Shown here: positions 14,447 to 22,781 of the stretch, piece by piece
Layout of the letters: each line of letters opens with the position of its first letter
Numbering within the stretch: position 1 is the first letter of the stretch
Source of the DNA: Clostridiales bacterium
GTDB lineage: Bacteria; Bacillota; Clostridia; Oscillospirales; QAKW01
Assembly (NCBI GenBank): GCA_003343605.1
Contig: QAKW01000065.1
Location: 1-25,926 of the forward strand
DNA: 25,926 nt
Direction of reading: 5' to 3'
Position numbers and translations under genes: made by a program
Notes under the pieces: model-generated
Told to the model about the DNA's origin: nothing
Databases searched by the model: none
The model's input: the letters and a program-made list of their open reading frames with translations, nothing else

Positions 14447-14483
14447 CAAAAAGCAGGTATTTCAGAAAAAAACAAATTTCCTA

Positions 14484-14512
14484 TTGACAAGATGGGAAAA
14501 CAGTGCTATGCT
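14484..14512 (+). promoter_or_regulatory. Promoter of the cysK leader
   Basis: TTGACA (14484-14489), a 17-base spacer and TATGCT (14507-14512). The transcript would start near 14519, at the foot of a hairpin GCCTGCG/CGCAGGC (14520-14538). The leader to cysK is about 270 bases. Confidence 0.8.
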
Positions 14513-14565
14513 AATACCAGCCTGCGAATGCCGCAGGCCCATCAATCTGATGAGGAGAATCTTTT

Positions 14566-14658
14566 ATGAAAAGTCTTCGCTTCGCAGCTGAAAATAGAAG
14601 CCTGTGCATGCGCTGTATGTGCGGTTGTTTCTTCATGCCCAGATACGCGCTCCGATAA
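14566..14658 (+). CDS. Cysteine-rich leader peptide of cysK
   Basis: A 30-codon reading frame with a good ribosome binding site (GAGGAG, eight bases before the ATG). Residues 12-22 read SLCMRCMCGCF, so four cysteines fall within eight residues (14, 17, 19, 21; codons TGC, TGT, TGC, TGT). It sits between the cysK promoter and an intrinsic terminator, directly before a cysteine biosynthesis gene. Leader peptides rich in the end-product amino acid act by ribosome stalling; polycysteine leaders are known in mycobacteria. The end of the frame (14647-14657) can pair with the 5' arm of the terminator in 9 of 11 positions, as an antiterminator would. The peptide itself probably has no other job. Confidence 0.75.
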   Translation: MKSLRFAAENRSLCMRCMCGCFFMPRYALR

Positions 14659-14703
14659 GGCTTATGATAAAAGATTTTTTCTTTTGATTTTTGCAATCTG
14701 CAT

Positions 14704-14737
14704 TACCGGAGAGCCAGGGGCGCTTTCCGGTATTTTT
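14704..14737 (+). terminator. Attenuator terminator before cysK
   Basis: TACCGGAGAGC (14704-14714) pairs with GCTTTCCGGTA (14722-14732), 11 pairs with one G-U, seven-base loop, followed by TTTTT (14733-14737). It lies between the leader peptide and cysK, 53 bases before the cysK start. Confidence 0.8.
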
Positions 14738-14790
14738 ACTTTTAAAGCATCAGTATATGAAATAATATATTTTAGAAGGAGATTTTTGCC

Positions 14791-15723
14791 ATGTCTAATA
14801 TTTTCACCTCTGCCGATCAGCTGATCGGCAAAACACCGCTGCTCGAACTTACAAATATTGAAAAGCAACTGGGCCTTAAAGCTAAAATTTATGCAAAGCT
14901 TGAATATCTCAATCCGGCAGGTTCGGTGAAAGACCGGATCGCCAAAGCCATGATCGACGATGCGGAAAAGAATGGCCTCTTAAAGAAAGGGGATGTAATA
15001 ATTGAGCCCACCTCCGGCAATACCGGCATCGGCCTTGCATCCGTGGCCGCGGCCAGAGGCTACCGCATTATCATCGTTATGCCGGAAACCATGTCGGTAG
15101 AGCGGCGCCAGCTGATGAAGGCGTATGGCGCGGAGCTGGTGCTCACAGAGGGTGCCCAAGGCATGAAAGGCGCCATTGCAAAAGCGGATGAGCTGGCAAA
15201 AGAAATACCCAACAGCTTTATTCCCGGCCAGTTCGTGAATGCTGCAAATCCGGCCGTTCACAGAAGCACAACCGGGCCTGAAATCTATGAGGATACCGAT
15301 GGCGGGGTTGATCTATTTGTTGCCGGGGTCGGCACAGGCGGCACCATCACCGGTGTTGGAGAATATTTGAAAGCCCAGAAGCCCGAAGTAAAAATTGTTG
15401 CCGTGGAACCTGCCGATTCCGCAGTGCTCTCCACCGGCGTTGCAGGCGCCCATAAGATTCAGGGAATCGGTGCGGGCTTTGTGCCGGAGGTTTTAAATAC
15501 TAAAATCTATGATGAAATCATAGCTGTTCAAAACAACGATGCTTTTGAAACGGGCCGGCTCATTGGCCGAAAAGAGGGAATACTGGTTGGAATCTCATCC
15601 GGCGCCGCGGCATGGGCGGCCATAGAGCTGGCCAAACGGCCTGAAAACGAAGGAAAAACGATTGTTGTTTTGCTGCCTGATACCGGGGATCGATACCTCT
15701 CCACACCGCTGTTCGCCGATTAA
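14791..15723 (+). CDS. cysK: Cysteine synthase (O-acetylserine sulfhydrylase)
   Basis: A 310-residue PLP enzyme that makes L-cysteine from O-acetylserine and sulfide. Lys47 in NPAGSVKDR is the residue that binds PLP; PTSGNTGIG at 73-81 is the substrate loop; GTGGT at 181-185 holds the PLP phosphate; the C-terminal SSGAAAWAA block and LLPDTGDRYLST are typical of CysK. AAGGAG lies nine bases before the ATG. It follows a cysteine-rich leader peptide and terminator, so expression is probably raised when charged tRNA-Cys is scarce. A pyridoxal kinase gene lies downstream and would supply its cofactor. Confidence 0.97.
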   Translation: MSNIFTSADQLIGKTPLLELTNIEKQLGLKAKIYAKLEYLNPAGSVKDRIAKAMIDDAEKNGLLKKGDVIIEPTSGNTGIGLASVAAARGYRIIIVMPETMSVERRQLMKAYGAELVLTEGAQGMKGAIAKADELAKEIPNSFIPGQFVNAANPAVHRSTTGPEIYEDTDGGVDLFVAGVGTGGTITGVGEYLKAQKPEVKIVAVEPADSAVLSTGVAGAHKIQGIGAGFVPEVLNTKIYDEIIAVQNNDAFETGRLIGRKEGILVGISSGAAAWAAIELAKRPENEGKTIVVLLPDTGDRYLSTPLFAD

Positions 15724-15765
15724 GCGGCAGGATGTGAACAACCTGGTTTTTCCCTTTTGAAATCA

Positions 15766-15794
15766 TTGACAATGAGCGAAAATTAAGATAAAAT
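15766..15794 (+). promoter_or_regulatory. Promoter of the pyridoxal kinase gene
   Basis: TTGACA (15766-15771), a 17-base spacer and TAAAAT (15789-15794), 65 bases before the start codon. No clear terminator separates it from cysK, so read-through from cysK may add to expression. Confidence 0.85.
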
Positions 15795-15859
15795 AGGAAA
15801 GCTAATATATCGTATTTTCGTTGATTGCACCACAGAATTTTAAAAGGAGACTGGGGAAA

Positions 15860-16711
15860 ATGGCTTATCAAAGAATTTTAACCATACAGGATATATCCTG
15901 TGTCGGGCAATGCTCGCTTACCGTTGCATTGCCGATTCTATCGGCCTGCGGGTTGGAAACTGCGATTCTGCCTTCTGCAGTGCTTTCCACGCACACCGCC
16001 GGTTTTTCGGGCTACACCTTCCGCGATCTGACAGATGATATTCCAAATATTGCGGCGCATTGGAAAAAAGAAGGAATTCTTTTCAACGCGTTTTATACCG
16101 GCTATCTGGGAAGTACGCAGCAGATCGAATATGTAAAACAAATCATGAATACGCTCGGGGAGAAAAACAGCATTAAAATCGTAGACCCGGCGATGGCGGA
16201 TAACGGAACGCTGTATCCCGCATTTGATCAGGCCTTTGTGGAAAAAATGAAAACGCTTTGCTATGCGGCGGATATTATTTTACCGAATATTACAGAAGCC
16301 TGTTTGATAACCGATACAGTATATCCGGAAACCTATGAAGAAAATTTCATTCAGGGGCTGCTTGAAAAGCTGGCTGCCTGCGGCGCAAAAACCGTTGTTC
16401 TTACCGGGGTAGGGTACCGGCCGGATAAAACCGGCGTTATTGTATTGGAAAACCATGAAATTTCATATTATGAACATCAGCGGATCTCCAAAGGGTGCCA
16501 TGGTACGGGGGATGTATACGCCTCTGCCTTTACAGGTGCGCTGCTCAGAGGATTCACCACCTTTGAGGCCGCAAAAATTGCCGCAGATTATACAGTGACC
16601 TGCATTGAGAAGACGGTGGATGATCCCTCTCACTGGTACGGGGTTAAATTTGAAAAGGGGTTACCGCAGCTGATGGCGCTGCTGGAAGAAAAAGCAGACT
16701 GCGCGTTTTAA
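15860..16711 (+). CDS. pdxY: Pyridoxal/pyridoxamine kinase
   Basis: A 283-residue ribokinase-like enzyme that phosphorylates vitamin B6 vitamers to give PLP or PMP. The opening RILTIQDISCVGQCSL and VLSTHTAGFSGY at 41-52 are typical of the PdxK/PdxY group; DPAMADNGTLYP at 109-120 and the ATP/catalytic motif GTGDVYASAFTGALLRG at 215-231 (Asp218 as base) complete the site. The ATG at 15860 follows AAGGAG by ten bases; the open frame extends a little further up without support. It has its own promoter, and a strong terminator follows. Whether it prefers pyridoxal or pyridoxamine is not clear. Confidence 0.93.
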   Translation: MAYQRILTIQDISCVGQCSLTVALPILSACGLETAILPSAVLSTHTAGFSGYTFRDLTDDIPNIAAHWKKEGILFNAFYTGYLGSTQQIEYVKQIMNTLGEKNSIKIVDPAMADNGTLYPAFDQAFVEKMKTLCYAADIILPNITEACLITDTVYPETYEENFIQGLLEKLAACGAKTVVLTGVGYRPDKTGVIVLENHEISYYEHQRISKGCHGTGDVYASAFTGALLRGFTTFEAAKIAADYTVTCIEKTVDDPSHWYGVKFEKGLPQLMALLEEKADCAF

Positions 16712-16771
16712 GCTGACGGGAGCCGTACCTCTGCCGCCTGTCCGCTTAGGCAATATGGCAAACAAAGTAAA

Positions 16772-16804
16772 ACCGATTGGGCTAAACACCCAATCGGTTT
16801 TTTT
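16772..16804. terminator. Bidirectional terminator between pdxY and the RluA gene
   Basis: ACCGATTGGG (16772-16781) and CCCAATCGGT (16789-16798), a 10-bp stem with a seven-base loop and a run of seven T residues. On the opposite strand TTTTAC follows. The stop codon of the leftward RluA gene (16803-16805) lies within the T-run. Confidence 0.92.
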
Positions 16805-17747
16805 ATAGGTATTTTTCAAAATATACGCTTTGCACCTGAAAGCAGCGGCCATTTAAATAAGATAGAAAATGATCGCCCGGCAGCTTAAAAGTAAGGGAAC
16901 AGGCATATAACGCCTGATGACGAAACGGCAGTCCGCGATTTTGCGCGGCAGTGCCGTATTTCAGATCCCCGGCAACAGGATGCCCGATATGGGCCAGATG
17001 TGCGCGGATCTGATGGGTTCGCCCGGTAACAAGCTCGATTTCCAGTAAAGAAAGCCGTTCACTCTCCCGCAATACCCGGTAGCGGGTGATGATTTCCTTA
17101 TAACCTTCCCGGGGCCGATCACAAATATCAACCCGGTTGTTCCTGCTGTCTTTTCTCAGATAGGCCCGTAATGTCGCCTGCTTTTCAGAAAATCTGCCCA
17201 GCGCCAATGCCAGATAGCGTTTTTCCACCTGCCGATATTTTACGATTTCATAAAGGGCACGGCCGGCGGCGGCATTCTTGGCAATCATCACAAGGCCGCC
17301 GGTATTCTGATCGAGCCGGTTGCAAAGTGCCGGGGTAAACGAATGTTCCGCCTCCGGATCATAATCGCCTTTCTGATATAGATATAAAAGCACCTGATTA
17401 ATCAGCGTATCGCGCCCGGCGTGATCATCGGCATGAACCGGGACACCCGGTTTCTTATCCACCAGCAGCAGATTCGCATCCTCATAGACCACATTCAGTT
17501 TCGGCTGATACGCAATCGCGCGGAAATCGGTATTCTTATTGGTAAAAAACTCATCGTTTATATAAAGTTCTACCAGATCTCCCACCTTCAAACGGGTATT
17601 GCCGAGCGCGCGTTTTCCATTCACCTTCACCGCTTTTTTCCGCAGATATTTATACATCAGCGAAGGGCTCAGATTTCCGGCTACTTTCTGAATAAACTTA
17701 TCCAGCCGTTGCTCCGCGTCGTTTTCTGTAATTTTAAAACTTTTCAT
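16803..17747 (-). CDS. RluA family pseudouridine synthase
   Basis: A 314-residue RNA-modifying enzyme. Residues 1-65 form an S4 RNA-binding domain (AEQRLDKFIQKVAGNLSPS and VNGKRALGNTRLKVGDLVEL). The catalytic motif is NRLDQNTGG at 143-151 with Asp146 as nucleophile; GRTHQIRAHLAHIGHPVAGD is the conserved later block. This is the RluC/RluD layout, which isomerises specific uridines of 23S rRNA, but the target site cannot be assigned. The start overlaps the transglutaminase stop by four bases (ATGA), and no good ribosome binding site is visible, so translation is probably coupled. Confidence 0.93.
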   Translation of the reverse strand: MKSFKITENDAEQRLDKFIQKVAGNLSPSLMYKYLRKKAVKVNGKRALGNTRLKVGDLVELYINDEFFTNKNTDFRAIAYQPKLNVVYEDANLLLVDKKPGVPVHADDHAGRDTLINQVLLYLYQKGDYDPEAEHSFTPALCNRLDQNTGGLVMIAKNAAAGRALYEIVKYRQVEKRYLALALGRFSEKQATLRAYLRKDSRNNRVDICDRPREGYKEIITRYRVLRESERLSLLEIELVTGRTHQIRAHLAHIGHPVAGDLKYGTAAQNRGLPFRHQALYACSLTFKLPGDHFLSYLNGRCFQVQSVYFEKYL

Positions 17748-20425
17748 GAAAAATGCCAGATCAGCGCCTTATGCCGGGGTTTCTTCTGAAGTGTCAACTT
17801 ATACCAGAAAGCCCGGAACGGATTTGCACGTTTAAAGACCGCTTTATCCAGCGCCCGCAGATAGGTGGCCACCGCATCGCGTTCTTCTTCGGTAATCTCG
17901 ATCGGGGAATAAAGGCTTTTTTCAAGGATCGGAACAATCGGTGCAAGTGCAATCGGCGCAAGCTGTAAATTATCGGCCCGGCGGGCAAAATCTTCCAGCA
18001 GCTCTCCTTCAAAAAACTTAAAGCCCTGAAGCTGCATCAACCGCAGAATCAGATAATACGCACGCCGTGTGCTTTCTGAAGGGGGGCCTTTCTGAACAGC
18101 TTTTACACTCCGGCGGCGCCAGATTTCACCTGCGAGCAAAATCCCCAGCAGCAGCAGAATAACCAGAATCACACGAAGAATATTTTTGGCAAGATCATTC
18201 ATGGAATCGATTTTTAATGCACTGGCGATCATGTTGCTGATATCGTTTTTTTCTTCCTCTTCGGTAGGATCCGGCAATTCTTTTGAATATTTTACAAATC
18301 CCGGGATCTCCTCGTATACAACCTCTATGCTCGGCTGAAATTCCGGCTCTTTCTGCTCATCTACCAGCTCCAGCAGGTAGTAATTACGCTCCACACCGAA
18401 ATCCGGTGTTGGCTCAAAGGTCATCCAGCCCATTCCTTCAAAATATACCTCAACCCAGGAATGAAAATTATTATCGGAAAGAGCAGTGGCATAATTTTCA
18501 AGATCTATCAGATACGGCTGGGCGTAATAACCGGTTGCCACCCGGGCGGGATAGCCCAGATCCCGCAGCAGCGCAACCATGGAGGTTGCGAAAAGAGTAC
18601 AGTACCCTTCCTTATTCTCATTCTGATGCAGGAAATACTCTATATAATCATAGGCATCGCCTTCTGAGCCGTCTTCCCGAACCAGCCGCTGCCGTACAGC
18701 AGAATACTGATAATTCTCTCTGAAATAGCGCTCGATTGCCTGCACCTTTTCAAGCTTGGTTTTATAAGGCGCCGTAATCTCTTTTGCCAGATTCCCAATG
18801 ATTCCTTTGAGCTGATCCGGAATGTTGGTATAATGGCGGTAGACAAACCGGCTGTAATTCTGCTCCTGGCTCATATAGGGGTCACTATCGCCGTGCTGGC
18901 TCCGGATCTTCAGGTATCCGTTCAGGGCGGTTTCAAAATTAGTCAGATAAATCTTGCTTGTTAATACCGGCGATACAACGCGAAACATATAAGATTTATC
19001 TTTGGGGTTATCATTATGCCGCAGTATCGTATCCCCTTCCCGCTCCAGATCTTCAAAATCACTCAGCGGCGCCTGGCTTGTCGCCCCGCTGGGGAGCCCC
19101 AGAAGGTTGCTCACTTTATATTTGGGATAAACGGTGATCTGATCGGTAATATAGCCCTGCTCTTCGCTATCTACATTATCCAGACCGGCAGAAAGCGGAT
19201 CGCCATCGGGTGCGGTAAGCGATAAATATTTGTAAAACTGCGTATATTCGCAGAAATCATACCCCACATTCTCTTCAAAATCTTCCAGATACGCATCGTC
19301 CGGCATACTCCAGCCTTCTTCGGTAAAATCCACCGTAGTGCGGTACCGCAGATAAATCGGCGTATCGGTTTTGGCGGAAACCGTACAGACCTGCAGCTTA
19401 CGCCAGCTCGGCATCATCAGGCTGAGCATCTCCCCATCTTCCATATAGCCGGCAACATGAAGCCGTTTTTCATAAGTATTCCTAAAAATCGTATTCATCG
19501 ATTCTACGGCAATATTATCGATTTTTTCCCGAACCGAATCCATCTGAATGATCGGCCGCGTATAGATAATCGCCGCAGTTCCGATGGTAACAACCAGCAT
19601 CACACCTGCAATAATCACGCCGAAACTGCCGTTTGTTGCGGCAAATTCCAGGCGCCGGTCGGCAGTAAGCGGCGGGCGCTTTCCTTTGCGTTTCTTTCCT
19701 TTCTCTTCTCTCTTTTGGCGGATATTGGTCCCCTTTTTCACCCGGCTGTTGCGGCGGCGGCTCATCGACTGCACAACGCTCTGCCCATAACAGCCAATCA
19801 GCGCAGAAAGGAAAATGCTGAATGCGATATAATGGGGAACGATTCCAAAATAAAAAAACGGAACCAGCCCGATAATCGGGGCAATAAACGAAACAATGAT
19901 CGGAATTCTTTTAAACAGCGCCAGTGCAAACAGCATGGCGGCGATCAGTGAAAGCAAAATCACCGCCGTATAAAAATAGCGCTGCAGTACCGCCGGGTTC
20001 TCCAGGATATTTTTCAAATCCATCGTCATATAATTCAGATAGTTTGAGTAATTTTCCTGGGATCCCAGCAGATAAATCGTATAATTATAGCAGACTGCCA
20101 GCGCCCTGCCAAGCGCGGCGTACAGCTTGAAGGTCACCGGAAAAGCCACCAGCGAAAGCGCTGCAACGCCGCCGAGCACACCGAAGAAAACCCGCTTATA
20201 CCAGGCAAGGGCAATCATCAGCGCGAAGGCAACCGCAGTAATCAAAATCACGGAAACCAATGGGATTCCCATATTGAGCGCAGTTGTATTGCAAAGAATA
20301 TATCCCAGAAGGCCGGCATACAGCAATAAAATTTCCAGAATAACGCCCAGATAACCGCGGCCCTTCTGCATGGTAACCACCGGATTTACGAGTATGGGTT
20401 TTTGCCGTCTCATTTTAATGTCCAT
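17744..20425 (-). CDS. Membrane transglutaminase-like protein, TgpA type, with DUF4129-like tail
   Basis: An 893-residue membrane protein. Several hydrophobic segments fill residues about 25-215, then a basic stretch (RRRNSR to KRKGKRPP) and one more membrane helix at about 268-288. The transglutaminase-like domain lies at about 555-690: Cys609 in GYCTLFATSMVALLRDLGYP and His655 in FHSWVEVYFEGMGW; the third triad position is Glu671 in FEPTP rather than Asp. A last helix at about 748-768 is followed by a cytoplasmic tail like DUF4129. The start at 20425 is chosen because GGAAG lies six bases before it; an ATG at 20431 overlaps that site. It overlaps DUF58 by 11 bases. With MoxR and DUF58 it forms a widespread operon; the substrate is unknown. 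Confidence 0.9.
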   Translation of the reverse strand: MDIKMRRQKPILVNPVVTMQKGRGYLGVILEILLLYAGLLGYILCNTTALNMGIPLVSVILITAVAFALMIALAWYKRVFFGVLGGVAALSLVAFPVTFKLYAALGRALAVCYNYTIYLLGSQENYSNYLNYMTMDLKNILENPAVLQRYFYTAVILLSLIAAMLFALALFKRIPIIVSFIAPIIGLVPFFYFGIVPHYIAFSIFLSALIGCYGQSVVQSMSRRRNSRVKKGTNIRQKREEKGKKRKGKRPPLTADRRLEFAATNGSFGVIIAGVMLVVTIGTAAIIYTRPIIQMDSVREKIDNIAVESMNTIFRNTYEKRLHVAGYMEDGEMLSLMMPSWRKLQVCTVSAKTDTPIYLRYRTTVDFTEEGWSMPDDAYLEDFEENVGYDFCEYTQFYKYLSLTAPDGDPLSAGLDNVDSEEQGYITDQITVYPKYKVSNLLGLPSGATSQAPLSDFEDLEREGDTILRHNDNPKDKSYMFRVVSPVLTSKIYLTNFETALNGYLKIRSQHGDSDPYMSQEQNYSRFVYRHYTNIPDQLKGIIGNLAKEITAPYKTKLEKVQAIERYFRENYQYSAVRQRLVREDGSEGDAYDYIEYFLHQNENKEGYCTLFATSMVALLRDLGYPARVATGYYAQPYLIDLENYATALSDNNFHSWVEVYFEGMGWMTFEPTPDFGVERNYYLLELVDEQKEPEFQPSIEVVYEEIPGFVKYSKELPDPTEEEEKNDISNMIASALKIDSMNDLAKNILRVILVILLLLGILLAGEIWRRRSVKAVQKGPPSESTRRAYYLILRLMQLQGFKFFEGELLEDFARRADNLQLAPIALAPIVPILEKSLYSPIEITEEERDAVATYLRALDKAVFKRANPFRAFWYKLTLQKKPRHKALIWHFS

Positions 20426-21581
20426 TATCATCTTCCAGTTCTGTCAAAGTCAATACCTTCATATTTAATCCCCGCTCCGGCTCCAGTTCCGGCCGGATCA
20501 CCAGATACTGCAGCTCGCAGTTCACCCCGCGCAGATAAGGCTCCATGCATTCCTCAAGCTGATTGGGCGGCATCGAAGAAATTACATATAACGCACCGCC
20601 CTGCAAAGCGGAAAAATCCAGTTCATTAAGCGATTCACGCAGCGTTCCGGTATCGAGCATCGGAGACATGGCAAATTCTTCCGCCGCGATCATCTGCTCC
20701 TCGGGGGTTGTAATGCTCTGCAGATGAAGCATACTCTCATAATTGGCATATCCCAGCGTACTGCGTACGCCTTCCTCCGCAAGAACCGCCGTAATTTCTT
20801 CTGCAATTTCTACCACGCAATCGGTCAGCCGCCGGTTGGTCAAAAGATCGGCTTCATACGGAAACAAATCTGCGAGGATCATAATATTGTCGCAGGAATT
20901 TTCCCAATAGGTTTTTACAATCATTTTAGATAGCCGCGCCGATAGCTTCCAATGTACCTGGCGAAGCGTATCATATTCATTGAATTCTCTGATTCCGGCC
21001 ATATCGCCGTTATAGTGCGTTTCCTGCCCGCCGGCAGTTACGGTATTTTCCTGCTCCTGGCGGGATGCATGAACCGGAATTTCCAGCTGCAGCGTACGCG
21101 GCGCAATGGCCACAACATTTCCTCTTGAAAAACGCTTCCGGATACTGAACAAACGCAGGAAATCATAAAAAGTGACGCTCTCCACACCAACCTTGTAAAG
21201 CCCTCTTACGCGGAACTCCAGCGGCACATCCAAATAAGTAACGCCGAACGCCCGGTAGTGCACAACCGCATAACCGGGAATCGATGCATCGCCATCTTTG
21301 CTGTTTACCAGAAGGTTAAACTTCATCATCGGGAGCATCACCGGCGTCTTGCTGTGAATGGCGATCCGAATGGAGAATTGGTTTAATCTGCTTTCCCTGG
21401 CCGGAACCGGATCCATACGAACCTTTACCAGCAGCAGGCTGATTAAAAGGCAGATCAGTGAAATCAGCGGAATCAGCAAAACCAGCGCCAGCGTAAAAAG
21501 GGAGATGGAATCATAAAGCGCCTGAGAAAAAACAAATGCGCCGATCAGCAGCCCCAGATAAATCAATCTTGAACGGGTCAT
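20415..21581 (-). CDS. DUF58 domain-containing membrane protein
   Basis: A 388-residue protein. Two hydrophobic segments (about 7-24 and 28-52) anchor it, and the large soluble part carries the DUF58 signature REFNEYDTLRQVHWKLSAR at 198-216. The C-terminal region (NIMILADLFPYEA onward) resembles the von Willebrand-like fold found in this family. DUF58 proteins are encoded next to MoxR ATPases and are thought to be assembled or activated by them; no biochemical activity is established here. It starts 14 bases after the moxR stop with AGGA a few bases upstream. Confidence 0.92.
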   Translation of the reverse strand: MTRSRLIYLGLLIGAFVFSQALYDSISLFTLALVLLIPLISLICLLISLLLVKVRMDPVPARESRLNQFSIRIAIHSKTPVMLPMMKFNLLVNSKDGDASIPGYAVVHYRAFGVTYLDVPLEFRVRGLYKVGVESVTFYDFLRLFSIRKRFSRGNVVAIAPRTLQLEIPVHASRQEQENTVTAGGQETHYNGDMAGIREFNEYDTLRQVHWKLSARLSKMIVKTYWENSCDNIMILADLFPYEADLLTNRRLTDCVVEIAEEITAVLAEEGVRSTLGYANYESMLHLQSITTPEEQMIAAEEFAMSPMLDTGTLRESLNELDFSALQGGALYVISSMPPNQLEECMEPYLRGVNCELQYLVIRPELEPERGLNMKVLTLTELEDDNGH

Positions 21582-21595
21582 AATATCCTGCTTTC

Positions 21596-22555
21596 TTACT
21601 TGATGATCGGTGCTTTGACCGTATCCTTCAAAGAGGCCAGCAGCTGCGGAGCGGTCATCCGCTCGATCTTCGCTTCCGGCGCCAGCATAATCCGATGTGA
21701 AACAATCGCTTCATACATTTCTGTTACATCCCTGGGGATCACATAAGTACGGCCGTCCAGCAGGGCCGCGGCGCAGGCCGCACGCATCAGCGCAAGGGAA
21801 GCACGCGGGGAGGCAGCCAGTGCAACCAGAGCGTTCGCCCGCGTTGCACAAACCAGTTCCACAATATATTGAAGCACCGCTTCATCCACGAAAATCTGCT
21901 CCACGGTTTCCTGCATGGCAATGATTTCCGCTGCGCTTGATACCGGCTGAACCGAAGCCAATGGATTTACGCCATGCCGGTCGCCTATAATCTGCGCTTC
22001 CTGCGCCGCGGTGGGATAGCCCATCGACATTTTCATTAAAAAACGGTCCAACTGCGCCTCAGGCAGCGGATAAGTACCTACATATCCCACCGGATTCTGA
22101 GTAGCAACAACCATAAACGGCTCCGGCAGATCATGCGTAACACCGTCTACCGTGACCTGCCGCTCCTCCATGACCTCCAGCAAGGCAGACTGGGTTTTCG
22201 GCGAAGTACGGTTGATCTCATCGGCAATCAGAATATTGGTCATGCAGACGCCGGGTTTATAAATAAATTCTCCGGTCTTGCCGTCTGGCGCGGTAAAGCC
22301 GGAAATATCGGTCGCCATTACGTCCGGCGTAAACTGAACGCGTTTACAATCCAGGCCGCTGGCGCGGGCCAGCGCAGACGCGGCGGTTGTTTTGCCAACG
22401 CCCGGTACGTCTTCGATCAAAATATGCCCTTTGGAAAGCAAACAGATCAACAGCAGACGCAGCTGCTCATCCTTCCCAACAATCACCTTTTTCATTTCTT
22501 CGGTGATATTCCGGCAAATTTCCTGTTCCTTACCAACGCTTTGCAATTTTTCCAT
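21596..22555 (-). CDS. MoxR family AAA+ ATPase
   Basis: A 319-residue AAA+ ATPase. Walker A is DVPGVGKTT at 49-57, Walker B NILIADE at 107-113 followed by INRTSPKTQSALLEVMEE, sensor 1 VVATQNP at 149-155, and Arg171 in LDRF is a likely arginine finger. MoxR proteins act as chaperone-like remodellers for neighbouring von Willebrand or DUF58 proteins. GAGGAG lies eight bases before the ATG. It is the first gene of the leftward operon moxR-DUF58-transglutaminase-rluA, driven by the promoter at 22604-22632. Confidence 0.95.
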   Translation of the reverse strand: MEKLQSVGKEQEICRNITEEMKKVIVGKDEQLRLLLICLLSKGHILIEDVPGVGKTTAASALARASGLDCKRVQFTPDVMATDISGFTAPDGKTGEFIYKPGVCMTNILIADEINRTSPKTQSALLEVMEERQVTVDGVTHDLPEPFMVVATQNPVGYVGTYPLPEAQLDRFLMKMSMGYPTAAQEAQIIGDRHGVNPLASVQPVSSAAEIIAMQETVEQIFVDEAVLQYIVELVCATRANALVALAASPRASLALMRAACAAALLDGRTYVIPRDVTEMYEAIVSHRIMLAPEAKIERMTAPQLLASLKDTVKAPIIK

Positions 22556-22603
22556 GGTTTTTACTCCTCAGAATTCGGTATTTTATTGAATGCTTATTTA
22601 AGT

Positions 22604-22632
22604 ATTTTATCATAGATACAGGGTCTTTTCAA
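22604..22632 (-). promoter_or_regulatory. Promoter of the moxR operon
   Basis: On the minus strand TTGAAA (complement of 22627-22632), a 17-base spacer and TAAAAT (complement of 22604-22609), 48 bases before the moxR start. Confidence 0.8.
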
Positions 22633-22716
22633 TAGAATTCAATTACTGGTCAAGACAAAAAATAGATTCATTTTTTATGCATATTGATGAATTCTAAAAT
22701 TGCTTTTCTTCCCTTC

Positions 22717-22745
22717 TTGACAAAATCAACGAATGGATTTATTAT
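22717..22745 (+). promoter_or_regulatory. Promoter of the marR-ABC exporter operon
   Basis: TTGACA (22717-22722), a 17-base spacer and TATTAT (22740-22745). A palindrome follows directly at 22747-22766. Confidence 0.85.
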
Positions 22746-22746
22746 A

Positions 22747-22766
22747 TTAGTTAGTTAACTAATTAA
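22747..22766 (+). promoter_or_regulatory. Probable MarR operator
   Basis: TTAGTTAGTT (22747-22756) and AACTAATTAA (22757-22766) form a 20-bp inverted repeat with 9 of 10 matched positions, centred on GTTAAC. It lies over the expected transcription start, between the -10 box and the ribosome binding site, where an autorepressor would act. AT-rich dyads of this size are typical MarR sites. Confidence 0.7.
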
Positions 22767-22781
22767 TTTTGGAGGAACTCT

